NCBI GenBank assembly: GCA_022827835.1
Contig: JAJEIO010000051.1
Span: forward strand, 54,192 to 118,191
Length of the DNA stretch: 64,000 nt
Source of the DNA: Candidatus Latescibacterota bacterium
GTDB taxonomy: Bacteria > Latescibacterota > UBA2968 > UBA8231
Direction: 5' to 3'
Part shown: in pieces, positions 54,932 to 63,044 of the stretch
How positions within the stretch are numbered: the stretch's first letter is position 1
Layout of the letters: each line of letters begins with the position of its first letter
Translations under genes and position numbers: made by a program
Notes under the pieces: generated by a model
Seen by the model: only the letters and a program-made list of their open reading frames with translations
Databases searched by the model: none
What the model was told of the DNA's origin: nothing

Positions 54932-56347
54932 ATGCACGAGACCAACCTATTGAGAGCCGGAGCGGCAATGATTGACATCACCCCATCCGCAGGTACGCAT
55001 TTATCAGGCAGCGGAGCTGGCGAACATCGCCCAGCCCAAGCCGTGATGGATCCGCTCTTTGCCAAGGCCATCGTCTTTGAGACGGGCGGGCGGCGCGTCT
55101 GCATGGTGATCTTGGATCTCACCATTGTCACCGGCGACTACACAGACCAAATTCGCGCCGCCATCAGCGAGCAAACGGGTATCTCACCGGAGGCGATCAT
55201 GGTCCAGGCGACCCAGACTCACTCCGCCCCGAGCCTCGGCTACTTTATGCTGGACCCAGATTTCCCATTGGAGACCACCGCAGAAACCGAGTATCTGCGC
55301 GGGGCCGAGCGCGCCTACGGCGACCGGGCCGCTGCTGCCGCAGTGGAGGCTGCGGTCGCAGCGGCGGACAAGCTACAACCTGTGCGCATCGGTTTGGGGC
55401 GCGGCGTGTTAGGGGATTTGGCCTTCAATCGCCGAGGCATACGCCGGGACGGCACCATCGCCATGCCCAAGCCACTAGGTCGGGAGCAGCAGCCATTCGG
55501 GATCGCGGATATCTGCTATCTCGAAGGGCCAATGGACCCAGAAGTCGGCGTGTGCTGCATCCAAGACATGGATATGCAGCCGCTGGCCTTTCTCCTGCAC
55601 TATACCTGTCACCCGGTCAATGCGTTCGGGCATCCCGAGACCTACCGGGCCGTGTCCGCGGATTGGCCTGGCGCTTGGACGAAGCAGATGCAGCAGCTAT
55701 TCGGCTCCGACGCCGTGCCGTTGGTCGTCAACGGCTGTTGCGGCAACATCAACCCTTGGCATCCCTTCGACCCAGATTGCCGACCGGATCACCAGCGGAT
55801 GGGGCGCGAATTGGCCCAGATGAGCGAACGAATCGTGCATAATATGGCGTTTGCCAACGACGCTGCATTGGATTGTAGAGTCGAAAAACTCGGCCTACCC
55901 TTGCGCGACATTCCGGCCGAACGCTTGCGTGAGGTCAACGCAATACTCGCGGAGAATCCGCAACCACCGCGCGGTGCCAACGGCGAAGTGGATCCGCACT
56001 GGTTCCGGGCCGCATCGACCCACAGCGTCGAACTATGCCGACAGCGTGATGCCGAATTCCCCTATGAAATCCAAGCTTTCCGCATCGGCAACCTCGGCGT
56101 AATCGGCCTGCCCGGGGAACCTTTTGTCGAAGGACAACTCGCGCTCAAAACGAACTCAGCAGCACCTTTTCTCTTTCCGGCCCACCTCACCACGCACTAC
56201 GTCGGCTACCTGCCGACGCGGGCGGCCTATGCCCGAGGCGGACACGAGGCCAATGAAGACGTTACCTACTGGGCCAAGCTCGCCCCCGGCAGCCTCGAAA
56301 CGGTCGTCGAGCAGGCTCGGACGCTGGTGGAAGAACTGTTTGTATGA
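54932..56347 (+). CDS. Neutral/alkaline ceramidase-like hydrolase
   Basis: A 471-residue protein matching the N-terminal domain of neutral/alkaline non-lysosomal ceramidases: LLRAGAAMIDITPSAGTHLSGSG, VVMIL-type CMVILDLTIVTGDYTD, VQATQTHSAPSLG (zinc-ligand region), LHYTCHPVNAFG and VVNGCCGNINPWHP. These enzymes split ceramide-type amides, but many bacterial members have unknown substrates. No signal peptide is seen after choosing ATG 54932 (GAGAGGAA upstream); the track start lies within the previous gene. It probably shares a transcript with the PhyH fusion. Confidence 0.85.
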   Translation: MHETNLLRAGAAMIDITPSAGTHLSGSGAGEHRPAQAVMDPLFAKAIVFETGGRRVCMVILDLTIVTGDYTDQIRAAISEQTGISPEAIMVQATQTHSAPSLGYFMLDPDFPLETTAETEYLRGAERAYGDRAAAAAVEAAVAAADKLQPVRIGLGRGVLGDLAFNRRGIRRDGTIAMPKPLGREQQPFGIADICYLEGPMDPEVGVCCIQDMDMQPLAFLLHYTCHPVNAFGHPETYRAVSADWPGAWTKQMQQLFGSDAVPLVVNGCCGNINPWHPFDPDCRPDHQRMGRELAQMSERIVHNMAFANDAALDCRVEKLGLPLRDIPAERLREVNAILAENPQPPRGANGEVDPHWFRAASTHSVELCRQRDAEFPYEIQAFRIGNLGVIGLPGEPFVEGQLALKTNSAAPFLFPAHLTTHYVGYLPTRAAYARGGHEANEDVTYWAKLAPGSLETVVEQARTLVEELFV

Positions 56348-56442
56348 GTTAGGGAGCGGAGACGTTCACGTGCGGGTGGATGGATGGAGAACCGAAATGG
56401 CGAAACCTTTTGCCCGCGTCTCCACCACGCTGCCTGTCAGAA

Positions 56443-56470
56443 TTGACCGGTGCAGGCATGACAGTAGATT
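56443..56470 (+). promoter_or_regulatory. Promoter for the RHH antitoxin gene, leaderless geometry
   Basis: TTGACC, 16 bases, TAGATT; the ATG is 9 bases after the -10 box. The spacer and -10 overlap the left arm and loop of the inverted repeat. Confidence 0.5.
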
Positions 56471-56487
56471 CATGATGTCATGCCTGC
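56452..56487. promoter_or_regulatory. Perfect 12-base inverted repeat over the antitoxin start
   Basis: Arms GCAGGCATGACA and TGTCATGCCTGC are separated by 12 bases. The right arm contains the ATG. This is the expected place and size for an operator bound by a ribbon-helix-helix autorepressor; an RNA hairpin hiding the start codon is the alternative. Confidence 0.75.
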
Positions 56488-56716
56488 TACTCAGATTACC
56501 CTTCGCAATGTCGATCCCGAACTCTCGCGGCGGCTTCGCGCTATCAGTGCGGAACGCGGTGAGAGCCTGAACAGCACCGTGCTGAGCCTCCTGAAAGACG
56601 CAGTCGGTTTGGATGCGCGTCGCGAACGCCTGCGCCGATACGTCACATGGACGGCCGACGACCTTTCGGAGTTTACCGATGCGCTACGTGCGCAGCGAGT
56701 AGTCGATGAACGGTAG
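56480..56716 (+). CDS. Orphan FitA/VapB-type ribbon-helix-helix antitoxin
   Basis: A 78-residue protein. The N-terminal RHH fold is clear: ATQITLRNVDPELSRRLRAISAERGESLNSTVLSLLKDAVG, followed by a toxin-wrapping tail (RYVTWTADDLSEFTDALRAQRVVDER). Such antitoxins normally precede a PIN-domain toxin overlapping their stop, but the 57 bases downstream run straight into a convergent oxidoreductase gene and no PIN motif is visible. It is thus a solitary antitoxin or the remnant of a pair. It probably binds the inverted repeat at its own start. Confidence 0.82.
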   Translation: MPATQITLRNVDPELSRRLRAISAERGESLNSTVLSLLKDAVGLDARRERLRRYVTWTADDLSEFTDALRAQRVVDER

Positions 56717-56773
56717 CGGTGAACTTTTTACCGGGTATCCACGGATGATTGACTATGTGGGCACTCCCATCTC

Positions 56774-57805
56774 TCAGCTACTGAACCCCACTTCGCGCTC
56801 CCCTCGGTCGGCCGCCTCCTGAATGCGAATGACGTTGCGTGTCGAGCGCAGCACCGCAGTGGTGTCGAGGCCGTTGGCGGGAACTTTGCCGGCGATGTCG
56901 TCGAGGAAGGAGCGCAGGTAGCCGCCCCGTTGGGCCGGGGGTAGCGGCTCGATCTGCACGGTGGCGTCTTCCCTGCCGAGCACTTGAATGTCCTTGGCCG
57001 TAGTCGCAGTCTCGATTACTCCATCCCGTCCCCAAAACGTAGTCCGCCAGTAGTAGGGCATCGTATAGCCCGCCCTATCGGGTGCAAAGTACGACACATC
57101 GCCCAAGACCCCGCAGCCATTGTCCATCTCCAGCATCATCTGCCCGGCGTCCTGCATGTGGAAATCCTCGGGAACAAGAACCCGCCAGCAGCGCGCGGCG
57201 TTAATCTTCGCCCACTGGCGGCCCGTGACCCAAGGCAAAGCGTCGATGGCGTGGATGCCAATATCCGTGATGGTGCCGCCGTGCTTGCCCTGTTCAAAAT
57301 ACCAGTCGGGCCGCGAGCCCAAGAGCAGTGGGTGTTGGCCACCAAAGGCGATGGCGTGGACTTCGCCGATGCGATCGGCTTGAATCAGGTTGCGTGCGCC
57401 GATAAACGCAGCCGAGTCGCGCATGGTCAACATGCAGCCGACCTTGAGGTTTTTCTCGCCTGCCAGCGCCTCAATGCGGTCGAGGTCGGCCATACCAGTA
57501 CACAGAGGTTTGTCGCCAATGACGTGTTTGCCGCGCGAGAGGGCTTCAATCAGCACCGGGCCGCGACCAGCAAAATAGGTACCGGTCGCAACGATATCAC
57601 AGTCCACCTCGTCGAGCATTTGCTCAATCCGCTCGTGGGTAATTGCGGCAGTACCCTTTGCGCGGATTTCAGCGCGCGTCTCCGCGTGCTCCTCGCACGC
57701 AGCTACCACTTCAAGCGCGGGCGAGGCGCAGGCTAGTGCGTAGAGGTCGAAGATGTGGCCGTGGCGGAAACCGGCGAAGGCAATTTTGTGCGGGGTTTCA
57801 CTCAT
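56774..57805 (-). CDS. Gfo/Idh/MocA-family oxidoreductase
   Basis: A 343-residue NAD(P)-dependent dehydrogenase of sugar or polyol derivatives. The N-terminal Rossmann fold begins KIAFAGFRHGHIFDLY, with GFRHGH in place of the usual GxGxxG. The family motif EKP appears as GKHVIGDKPLCTG, and the C-terminal domain contains the GGTITDIGIHAIDALPWVTG signature with the catalytic-region histidine. It ends the five-gene operon, 12 bases after the RraA-like gene. Substrate unknown. Confidence 0.87.
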   Translation of the reverse strand: MSETPHKIAFAGFRHGHIFDLYALACASPALEVVAACEEHAETRAEIRAKGTAAITHERIEQMLDEVDCDIVATGTYFAGRGPVLIEALSRGKHVIGDKPLCTGMADLDRIEALAGEKNLKVGCMLTMRDSAAFIGARNLIQADRIGEVHAIAFGGQHPLLLGSRPDWYFEQGKHGGTITDIGIHAIDALPWVTGRQWAKINAARCWRVLVPEDFHMQDAGQMMLEMDNGCGVLGDVSYFAPDRAGYTMPYYWRTTFWGRDGVIETATTAKDIQVLGREDATVQIEPLPPAQRGGYLRSFLDDIAGKVPANGLDTTAVLRSTRNVIRIQEAADRGEREVGFSS

Positions 57806-57817
57806 CCCTACCTCTGC

Positions 57818-58546
57818 TCACGATTCCTTTTCATCGTCGCCGTACGAGTGCCCGCCGAAGATGGCCCGCAGTTCGGCCGCGGATGTGGCTTGGCGCATTT
57901 GGGCCATGCGCTCGGCCTCGTGTTTTTGCAGGGCGCGGACGTTTTCCAGCACCGCGCTGAGCTTGTCCGCGGGGAATTTCACTGCGCCGTTTTCGTCCAT
58001 GTGGATGATCTCGCCGGGAGCCACATCCATACCGGCGACCGAGACCGGAACATTGACCGCGTGGACGGCTTGGGCACCGTGACCAGCGGTGACGCCGCTG
58101 AGCAAGTACTGGAACTTCATCGGGCGAATCTCGTCGATATCGCGCGAAGGCCCATTGGAAATCGCGCCGACGCAGCCAATGGCCTGCATGGCCGTGGTCA
58201 TGTTGCCGCCGGCTAGGCCGACCTTGCCCGCGATTTCGGGCGGAAACTTCTGCTGGAAGACCAAGATCGTCGGCTTGGGCGAGGCGTCGAGGGCATCGAG
58301 AACGTCCATGAAGCTAACGCCGCTGTAATTGGGATCGGGCAGGCCGTAAGTGCAAGTGACCGCGTAACCGACCGTAGGGCCAAGCTCGGGATACATGCAG
58401 CGCAGCGACTGATCGGTGTACCAGTTTTCGCTCCAGGGATTGTACAGCCCCAAGCACAAGGGGTCGCCCGGATAGGTGGCGACAACGTTGGTAATGGAAG
58501 GCGCGTCAAAGTTTTTCAGCTCTTCAAGCATTTCTTGTTCAGTCAT
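57818..58546 (-). CDS. RraA-family protein (aldolase-like)
   Basis: A 242-residue member of the RraA/HMG-aldolase fold. Motifs include LKNFDAPSITNVVA at the N-terminus, GLAGGNMTTAMQAIGCVGAISNGPSRDIDEI in the core (family pattern G...GA...G..RD) and HMDENGAVKFPADKL near the end. Members include the RNase E inhibitor RraA and oxaloacetate/hydroxy-methylglutarate aldolases. The catabolic neighbours favour an aldolase or decarboxylase role, by inference. AGGAG precedes the ATG. Confidence 0.83.
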   Translation of the reverse strand: MTEQEMLEELKNFDAPSITNVVATYPGDPLCLGLYNPWSENWYTDQSLRCMYPELGPTVGYAVTCTYGLPDPNYSGVSFMDVLDALDASPKPTILVFQQKFPPEIAGKVGLAGGNMTTAMQAIGCVGAISNGPSRDIDEIRPMKFQYLLSGVTAGHGAQAVHAVNVPVSVAGMDVAPGEIIHMDENGAVKFPADKLSAVLENVRALQKHEAERMAQMRQATSAAELRAIFGGHSYGDDEKES

Positions 58547-58576
58547 TAGAAGCTCCTGATTGGGTAATGGGAAAGA

Positions 58577-58957
58577 TCAACCTGCGTCTATCGCTTTCTT
58601 CTTTAGCGCATAGTAAAACAGATTCGCTACGAGGAACATAGCAAGGATGGTCAGATAGGCACCTATTGTGCCGATCTCTTTCTCAAGAACGGCAAACACA
58701 GCATTGACGATGATCAGCGCTACACAGTACAGCGCGAAGACATGCCACCACTTCAGAGCACTTCCTCCTTGCGTCGTCGCTTTCTTCTTTAGCGCATGAT
58801 AAAACAGACTAGCAGATACTAAAAGCATCGCGAGGCCAATCAAATAGGCTCCTATTACGCCGATCTCACTCTCAGTAATAGCCGTCACAGCATTGATGAT
58901 GAGCAGCGCACCATACAGTGCGAAAAAATGCTGCCACTCAAAGTTCCAACGGTCCAT
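58577..58957 (-). CDS. Two-module membrane protein B (four helices, unknown)
   Basis: A 126-residue protein of no family I recognise. It is two tandem copies of a module of about 60 residues: a short aromatic amphipathic start (DRWNFEWQHFFALYG / LKWWHVFALYC), one hydrophobic helix, an acidic short loop (ESEIGVIGAYL / EKEIGTIGAYL), a second helix ending FYHALKKKATTQ / FYYALKKKAIDA. The basic ends imply cytoplasmic linkers, hence four membrane helices with both termini inside. ATG 58957 has AGGAGGAAG upstream; the longer track start is rejected. It sits between its sister and the RraA gene. Confidence 0.8.
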   Translation of the reverse strand: MDRWNFEWQHFFALYGALLIINAVTAITESEIGVIGAYLIGLAMLLVSASLFYHALKKKATTQGGSALKWWHVFALYCVALIIVNAVFAVLEKEIGTIGAYLTILAMFLVANLFYYALKKKAIDAG

Positions 58958-58970
58958 AGCACTTCCTCCT

Positions 58971-59396
58971 TTAATCTGCGTCCGTTGCGTTTTTACGTCG
59001 CGCATTCTTCCGCGCATGGTAAAACACATTAGCAGATACTAAAAGCATCGCTAGTACGACCAAATACATGCCTAAGTCTGCGACAAAAGATGAAGACGGG
59101 CCCAGCAAGATCCGCACTATCGAAGCACCCATGACGAACGCTGCGATATACAGACCGAGGACATCCCGCAACTTAAAATGCCAACGGTTCAGGGCACTCG
59201 CCTCTTGCGTCGTCGCGTTTTTCTTGCGCGCATGGTAAAACACATTAGCAGATACTAAAAGCAGAACGAGTATGTTCAATGCGCGTAAGTCCACCAAGGA
59301 TGCAGACATCAATATCCATACGATTGCAGAACCGAGGGTTAATGCCGCGCCGTACAGCACGAGGACATCCCGCAACTTAAAATGCCAACGGTTCAT
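58971..59396 (-). CDS. Two-module membrane protein A (four helices, unknown)
   Basis: A 141-residue sister of the next gene, also made of two module copies. Both begin NRWHFKLRDVL.LY and end LLVSANVFYHARKKNATTQ or a close variant; the second has a few extra basic residues (KNARRKNATDAD). The copies share exact DNA blocks of 35 and 37 bases, so duplication is recent or maintained by conversion. An AGGAGG site precedes the ATG. Thirteen bases separate it from copy B. In a catabolic-looking operon a transporter or membrane adaptor role is possible, unproven. Confidence 0.8.
   Translation of the reverse strand: MNRWHFKLRDVLVLYGAALTLGSAIVWILMSASLVDLRALNILVLLLVSANVFYHARKKNATTQEASALNRWHFKLRDVLGLYIAAFVMGASIVRILLGPSSSFVADLGMYLVVLAMLLVSANVFYHARKNARRKNATDAD
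59011..59047. repeat. 37-base module repeat, copy 1
   Basis: Identical to 59227-59263; encodes the end of the second helix and basic linker of module 2 in protein A. More diverged versions lie near 58795 and 58595 in protein B. Confidence 0.9.
59157..59191. repeat. 35-base module repeat, copy 1
   Basis: Identical to 59361-59395, 204 bases (68 codons) away; encodes the NRWHFKLRDV start of each module in protein A. Confidence 0.9.
59227..59263. repeat. 37-base module repeat, copy 2
   Basis: Exact partner of 59011-59047, offset by 216 bases, a multiple of three that keeps the frame. Confidence 0.9.
59361..59395. repeat. 35-base module repeat, copy 2
   Basis: Exact partner of 59157-59191; covers nearly the first eleven codons of protein A. 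Confidence 0.9.
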
Positions 59397-59422
59397 GTTA
59401 AGCCTCCTGATGGAGTAATGCT

Positions 59423-60235
59423 TCAGTGCTGATCGCGGCGCGGCAGGATCGGCTGATTCTTCAACTCGCGGATTAGCTCTACAAGCCCTTCAGTCGCCGC
59501 TGCTAAAAACTTTTCGCCCTTTTCCTTGGTAGCTTTGGTCGCGTCTCCCATAACCCCGCTACCCGTCTGCTGGCTCCAATAGGGTATCAGCCGCGCACCC
59601 GATCCCTCGGGATGCGTGCCGGCCAACAGGTCGGTGCGGAAACTAGGCGACAGCGGCGAACGCTCGTCAACAGCCTTGTCCATCTCCACCAACTCCGGCT
59701 TGAGCGCCAAGTAAAGCGAAGTCTCGTATTCGCCGGCGTGCGAGGTTCCGCCGTAATCCGAGTCGCGCAGTTGGTTGCCCACGGTCTTGGCGCGGCGTAT
59801 ATCCCAGTGATTGACCGAGGCACAGAGGATCTGGCCCTCGTATTCGAGGACAGTGAGACGGGCCGCCAAGTCGAGCGGCGAGGTATTGGAGCCGTGGCCA
59901 TTGACGATGAGGATGCGCTTAAAGCCGTGGTGGGCCAAGCTGCAACACACGTCTTTGACGTAGCGGATAAAGGTGTCCCACGTAATGGTCAGGGTGCCGT
60001 GAAAATCCATGTGGTGCGGGCTGTAGCCGTGAGTGACGGGCGGAGCGAGCACGGCTTCCTCTGGGATGCGGGCCACGGCGCGCTCGCAGATGCCGTGGCA
60101 CAGCACCACGTCCGTATCCACCGGCAGATGCGGGCCGTGGTCTTCGTGGGTCGCAACGGGCAGCACGGCCACGCGCCCCTCAGCAGCGGCGTCCCGGGTC
60201 TCGTTCCAGATCATTTCAGCGTAGCGGTATTTCAC
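59423..60235 (-). CDS. Creatininase-family amidohydrolase
   Basis: A 270-residue metal-dependent amide or cyclic-amide hydrolase. Metal-site motifs are clear: VLPVATHEDHGPHLPVDTDVVL (Glu, His, Asp), LIVNGHGSNTSPLD and TSHAGEYETSLYL. The family includes creatininase, the FAPy deformylase ArfB and mycofactocin MftE; none can be chosen here. GTG start with AAAGGAG upstream. First gene of the operon creatininase, modules A and B, RraA, Gfo/Idh, so a small catabolic pathway is likely. Confidence 0.88.
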   Translation of the reverse strand: MKYRYAEMIWNETRDAAAEGRVAVLPVATHEDHGPHLPVDTDVVLCHGICERAVARIPEEAVLAPPVTHGYSPHHMDFHGTLTITWDTFIRYVKDVCCSLAHHGFKRILIVNGHGSNTSPLDLAARLTVLEYEGQILCASVNHWDIRRAKTVGNQLRDSDYGGTSHAGEYETSLYLALKPELVEMDKAVDERSPLSPSFRTDLLAGTHPEGSGARLIPYWSQQTGSGVMGDATKATKEKGEKFLAAATEGLVELIRELKNQPILPRRDQH

Positions 60236-60325
60236 GGTAGTTCGCTCCTTTAAGACAGTAGAGTCAGCGCACGAGAACGCGGGAAGAAATACGCAATTAG
60301 CGCCGCAGGGGCAAGTTGCCGTTCC

Positions 60326-60354
60326 TCGACAGTTTTTGGCATCCCTTCTATATT
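60326..60354 (+). promoter_or_regulatory. Promoter for ddl
   Basis: TCGACA, 17 bases, TATATT. The leader of about 45 bases includes a GAAGGA site 10 bases before the ddl ATG. Confidence 0.62.
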
Positions 60355-60403
60355 GGTAGAAGGGGCAACTTTACTCGCAACTTAACCGAAGGAACAGCAA
60401 TAC

Positions 60404-61498
60404 ATGGGTCGCAAAATACGCCTTGGTGTGCTCTGCGGCGGGCGCTCGGCCGAGCACGAGGTCTCGGTAATCTCGGCGCGCTCGATGTTGGAAGCCATCG
60501 ACAAGGACAAGTACGAACTGGTGATGATCGGCATCTCCAAGGAAGGACGCTGGCTGTCCGCCGCGGACACGCAGCAGCTTCTGGCGTCCAGTCAAGTCCA
60601 CGAGGATGGGCTAACGCCGGTAGCGCTGGACTATCTGGGGACGCGCTCGCTCGTGGCGCAGCGAGGCGATGTGCAGGACCAAGCCCTCGACGTAATCTTT
60701 CCCCTCTTGCACGGCCCCTACGGCGAAGACGGTACCGTACAGGGCCTGATGGAACTGGCCAATGTAGCCTATGTGGGAGCTGGAGTCGTCGGCTCGGCCG
60801 TGGGCATGGACAAGGAACTGATGAAGCGGGTCTTCAAGGCCGAAGGGTTGCCGCAAGTGGACTACCAAGTAGTGCGGCGCAGCCGTTGGGAAAAAGACCG
60901 CGCCGGGGTGCGCGCCGAGATTGAAGCCGCGCTGGACTACCCCGTCTTCGTCAAGCCGGTGAATCTCGGTTCGAGCGTCGGAGTGAGCAAAGCCCGCGAT
61001 GGTGCCGAGCTAGAGCAGGCCATCGACGAAGCAGCGCAATACGACTACAAGATCGTAGTCGAAGCCGAAGCTACTGGCTGCCGCGAAGTCGAAGTGGCGA
61101 TCTTGGGCAACGAGTCGCCAGAAGCGTCCATCACCGGCGAGATCGTGCCGGGCAACGACTTTTACGACTACAACGCCAAATACATCGACGACAATTCCGA
61201 TCTAATCATTCCAGCGCGCATCTCGCCCGCCACTCAAGAAGCCGTGCGCGAGCTGGGCATCCGAGCCTTTCAGGCGATAGAAGCCTGGGGCTTGGCGCGG
61301 GTAGATTTCTTCGTGCGCGAAAGCGACGAGGCGATTTTCATCAACGAGATCAACACCATGCCAGGATTTACGCCCATCAGCATGTATCCCAAGTTGTGGG
61401 AGGCGAGCGGCGTGAGCTACGGGGAGTTGATTGACCGGTTGGTCCAGTTGGGGATCGAGCGGCACGAAGATAAGCAGAAGACGAAGACGGCGCGGTAA
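60404..61498 (+). CDS. ddl: D-alanine-D-alanine ligase
   Basis: Makes the D-Ala-D-Ala dipeptide for peptidoglycan; an ATP-grasp enzyme. It has 364 residues. The N-terminal signature is VLCGGRSAEHEVSVISA. FPLLHGPYGEDGTVQGL, FVKPVNLGSSVGVSKA and the C-terminal FINEINTMPGFTPISMYPKLWEASG follow. The VKPVNLGSSVGV form and length fit the Ddl A/B group. The presence of a cell-wall enzyme is consistent with a peptidoglycan-containing didermic cell. Confidence 0.96.
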   Translation: MGRKIRLGVLCGGRSAEHEVSVISARSMLEAIDKDKYELVMIGISKEGRWLSAADTQQLLASSQVHEDGLTPVALDYLGTRSLVAQRGDVQDQALDVIFPLLHGPYGEDGTVQGLMELANVAYVGAGVVGSAVGMDKELMKRVFKAEGLPQVDYQVVRRSRWEKDRAGVRAEIEAALDYPVFVKPVNLGSSVGVSKARDGAELEQAIDEAAQYDYKIVVEAEATGCREVEVAILGNESPEASITGEIVPGNDFYDYNAKYIDDNSDLIIPARISPATQEAVRELGIRAFQAIEAWGLARVDFFVRESDEAIFINEINTMPGFTPISMYPKLWEASGVSYGELIDRLVQLGIERHEDKQKTKTAR

Positions 61499-61502
61499 GT
61501 CC

Positions 61503-62210
61503 ATGCAGAAACCGCGCTGGGAAAAGGGCAACGTCAGCAACCTGATTTCGTTTGCCCTGTTGGTAGCGGGCCTTTGGGGGCGCGTTGAGGGAATCAATGG
61601 CAGCGAATGGGTGCTGGCGGTTGGATTGTTTGGCTTTGCTGGCGGCGCGACCAACTGGTTAGCAGTAAAGATGCTCTTCGACCGGGTGCCCCTGCTGTAT
61701 GGGTCGGGGGTAATTCCAGCGCGGTTTCGCGCCATCCGGGAAGCGGTCAAAGACGCCATCATGCGCTACTTCTTCGACGAAGAGTACCTGGAGCGATTCT
61801 TCGCCGAGCGGATGGCCGGAGAGGACTTGGGCGAAAAGGTGCAAAAGGTGCTAGCGTCCGACGAGGTTGACGCGATCATCGACCGCAAGCTCGAAGAGTT
61901 GGCAGAATCGCCGCAGGGGATGATGCTCCAGTTGGTCGGGACGCAGGCGGTCAAGCCGCTGGTCAAGCAGTTCGTAATTGGGTTCGGGAGCGAAATCGCG
62001 CCGCTTTTGGCCGACGAAGCGGGCGTTGACGTCAGCGCCATGCGGGAGCAGGTTGACGGGCTGCTGGAGACCAAGCTAGAGGAACTGACGCCCGACCGGG
62101 TCAAGGAGATGATGGAGGAAGTAATCCGCGAGCACTTGGGCTGGCTAATCGTCTGGGGCAATGTGTTCGGCGGCACTATTGGACTTTTATCTAAAGCACT
62201 GGGGTATTGA
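61503..62210 (+). CDS. DUF445-family membrane-associated protein
   Basis: About 235 residues from ATG 61503; the track start lies in the end of ddl and encodes an arginine run. The N-terminal segment has two hydrophobic stretches with the family motif LFGFAGGATNWLAVKMLFDRVPLLYGSGVIPARF. A long helical charged region follows (EKVQKVLASDEVDAIIDRKLEELAES), and a hydrophobic end WGNVFGGTIGLLSKALG. DUF445 proteins are of unknown function. It starts 4 bases after ddl, so the two are probably co-transcribed. Confidence 0.85.
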   Translation: MQKPRWEKGNVSNLISFALLVAGLWGRVEGINGSEWVLAVGLFGFAGGATNWLAVKMLFDRVPLLYGSGVIPARFRAIREAVKDAIMRYFFDEEYLERFFAERMAGEDLGEKVQKVLASDEVDAIIDRKLEELAESPQGMMLQLVGTQAVKPLVKQFVIGFGSEIAPLLADEAGVDVSAMREQVDGLLETKLEELTPDRVKEMMEEVIREHLGWLIVWGNVFGGTIGLLSKALGY

Positions 62211-62212
62211 AA

Positions 62213-63019
62213 ATGAGTCAATGGAATTTGCAGGGCGAAGTAGCAGTAGTCATCGGTGGCACCGGCGTATTGGGTGGGGCAATGGCCCAGGGATTGGCCG
62301 AGGCCGGAGCCTCCGTAGCGGTGTTGGGACGAGACCACGACCGGGGGCACAAGCGAGTAGCGGCAATAGAGACCGCAGGAGGCACGGGCGTTTTCGCCGC
62401 CTGCGACGCCACGGACAAAGCATCGCTCAAGGCAGCCCATGAAGCGGTCGTCGCGGCGTTGGGTCCCGTCAACGTGCTCCTCAACGCAGCCGGCGGCAAT
62501 CAGCCGCAGGTGACCCTGAACGACGACCTAGACTTTGCCGCGATAGCAACCGACGATTGGCAGCGTTGTTTCGACTTGAACTTGGGGGCTGGCGCACTAT
62601 TGCCCTGCCAAGAATTCGGCTCGGCCATGGCCGCACAGGGCCGGGGCAGCATCATCAACATCGCCTCGATCGCCGCCCATCTGCCGGTTTCGCGGGTGGT
62701 GGCGTACTCCGCGGCCAAAGCAGCCGTATTGAACCTAACGCAATTCCTCGCGCGAGAGTGGGCCAACAAAGGCGTACGGGTCAACTCCATCACCCCGGGT
62801 TTCTTCCCCGCCGAGCAAAACCGCCGCTTGCTCTTTGAAGACGACGGCACCCCAACCGAACGCGGCCAACAAATCCTCTCCCACACGCCCATGGACCGCT
62901 TTGGCCGTCCCGAGGAGCTAGTCGGCGCAGCGGTGTTCCTCGCGTCGGACGCGGCCAGCGGCTTCGTCACCGGCACGGACATCCGCGTTGACGGGGGGTT
63001 CTTGGCGACGACGATTTAA
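62213..63019 (+). CDS. Short-chain dehydrogenase/reductase (mannonate oxidoreductase-like)
   Basis: A 268-residue classical SDR. The cofactor motif is VIGGTGVLGGAMAQGLAEAG (GGxGxxGG), then NAAGGNQPQ, IINIASIAA with the catalytic Ser, YSAAKAAV with Tyr and Lys, and the C-terminal VTGTDIRVDGGF. The NAAGGN/large-insert pattern recalls SDR-type fructuronate (mannonate) reductases, which would suit uronate breakdown, but specificity is inferred. ATG 62213 is chosen over the TTG at 62207. Confidence 0.88.
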   Translation: MSQWNLQGEVAVVIGGTGVLGGAMAQGLAEAGASVAVLGRDHDRGHKRVAAIETAGGTGVFAACDATDKASLKAAHEAVVAALGPVNVLLNAAGGNQPQVTLNDDLDFAAIATDDWQRCFDLNLGAGALLPCQEFGSAMAAQGRGSIINIASIAAHLPVSRVVAYSAAKAAVLNLTQFLAREWANKGVRVNSITPGFFPAEQNRRLLFEDDGTPTERGQQILSHTPMDRFGRPEELVGAAVFLASDAASGFVTGTDIRVDGGFLATTI

Positions 63020-63044
63020 GAAGTGTGAGGAACCACGCTTTACA

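Noticed and set aside
56707-56820. Short ORF (about 38 codons) after the antitoxin, starting MNGSGELF
   Set aside because: No PIN or other toxin motif, and it runs into the 3' end of the convergent Gfo/Idh gene; probably chance.
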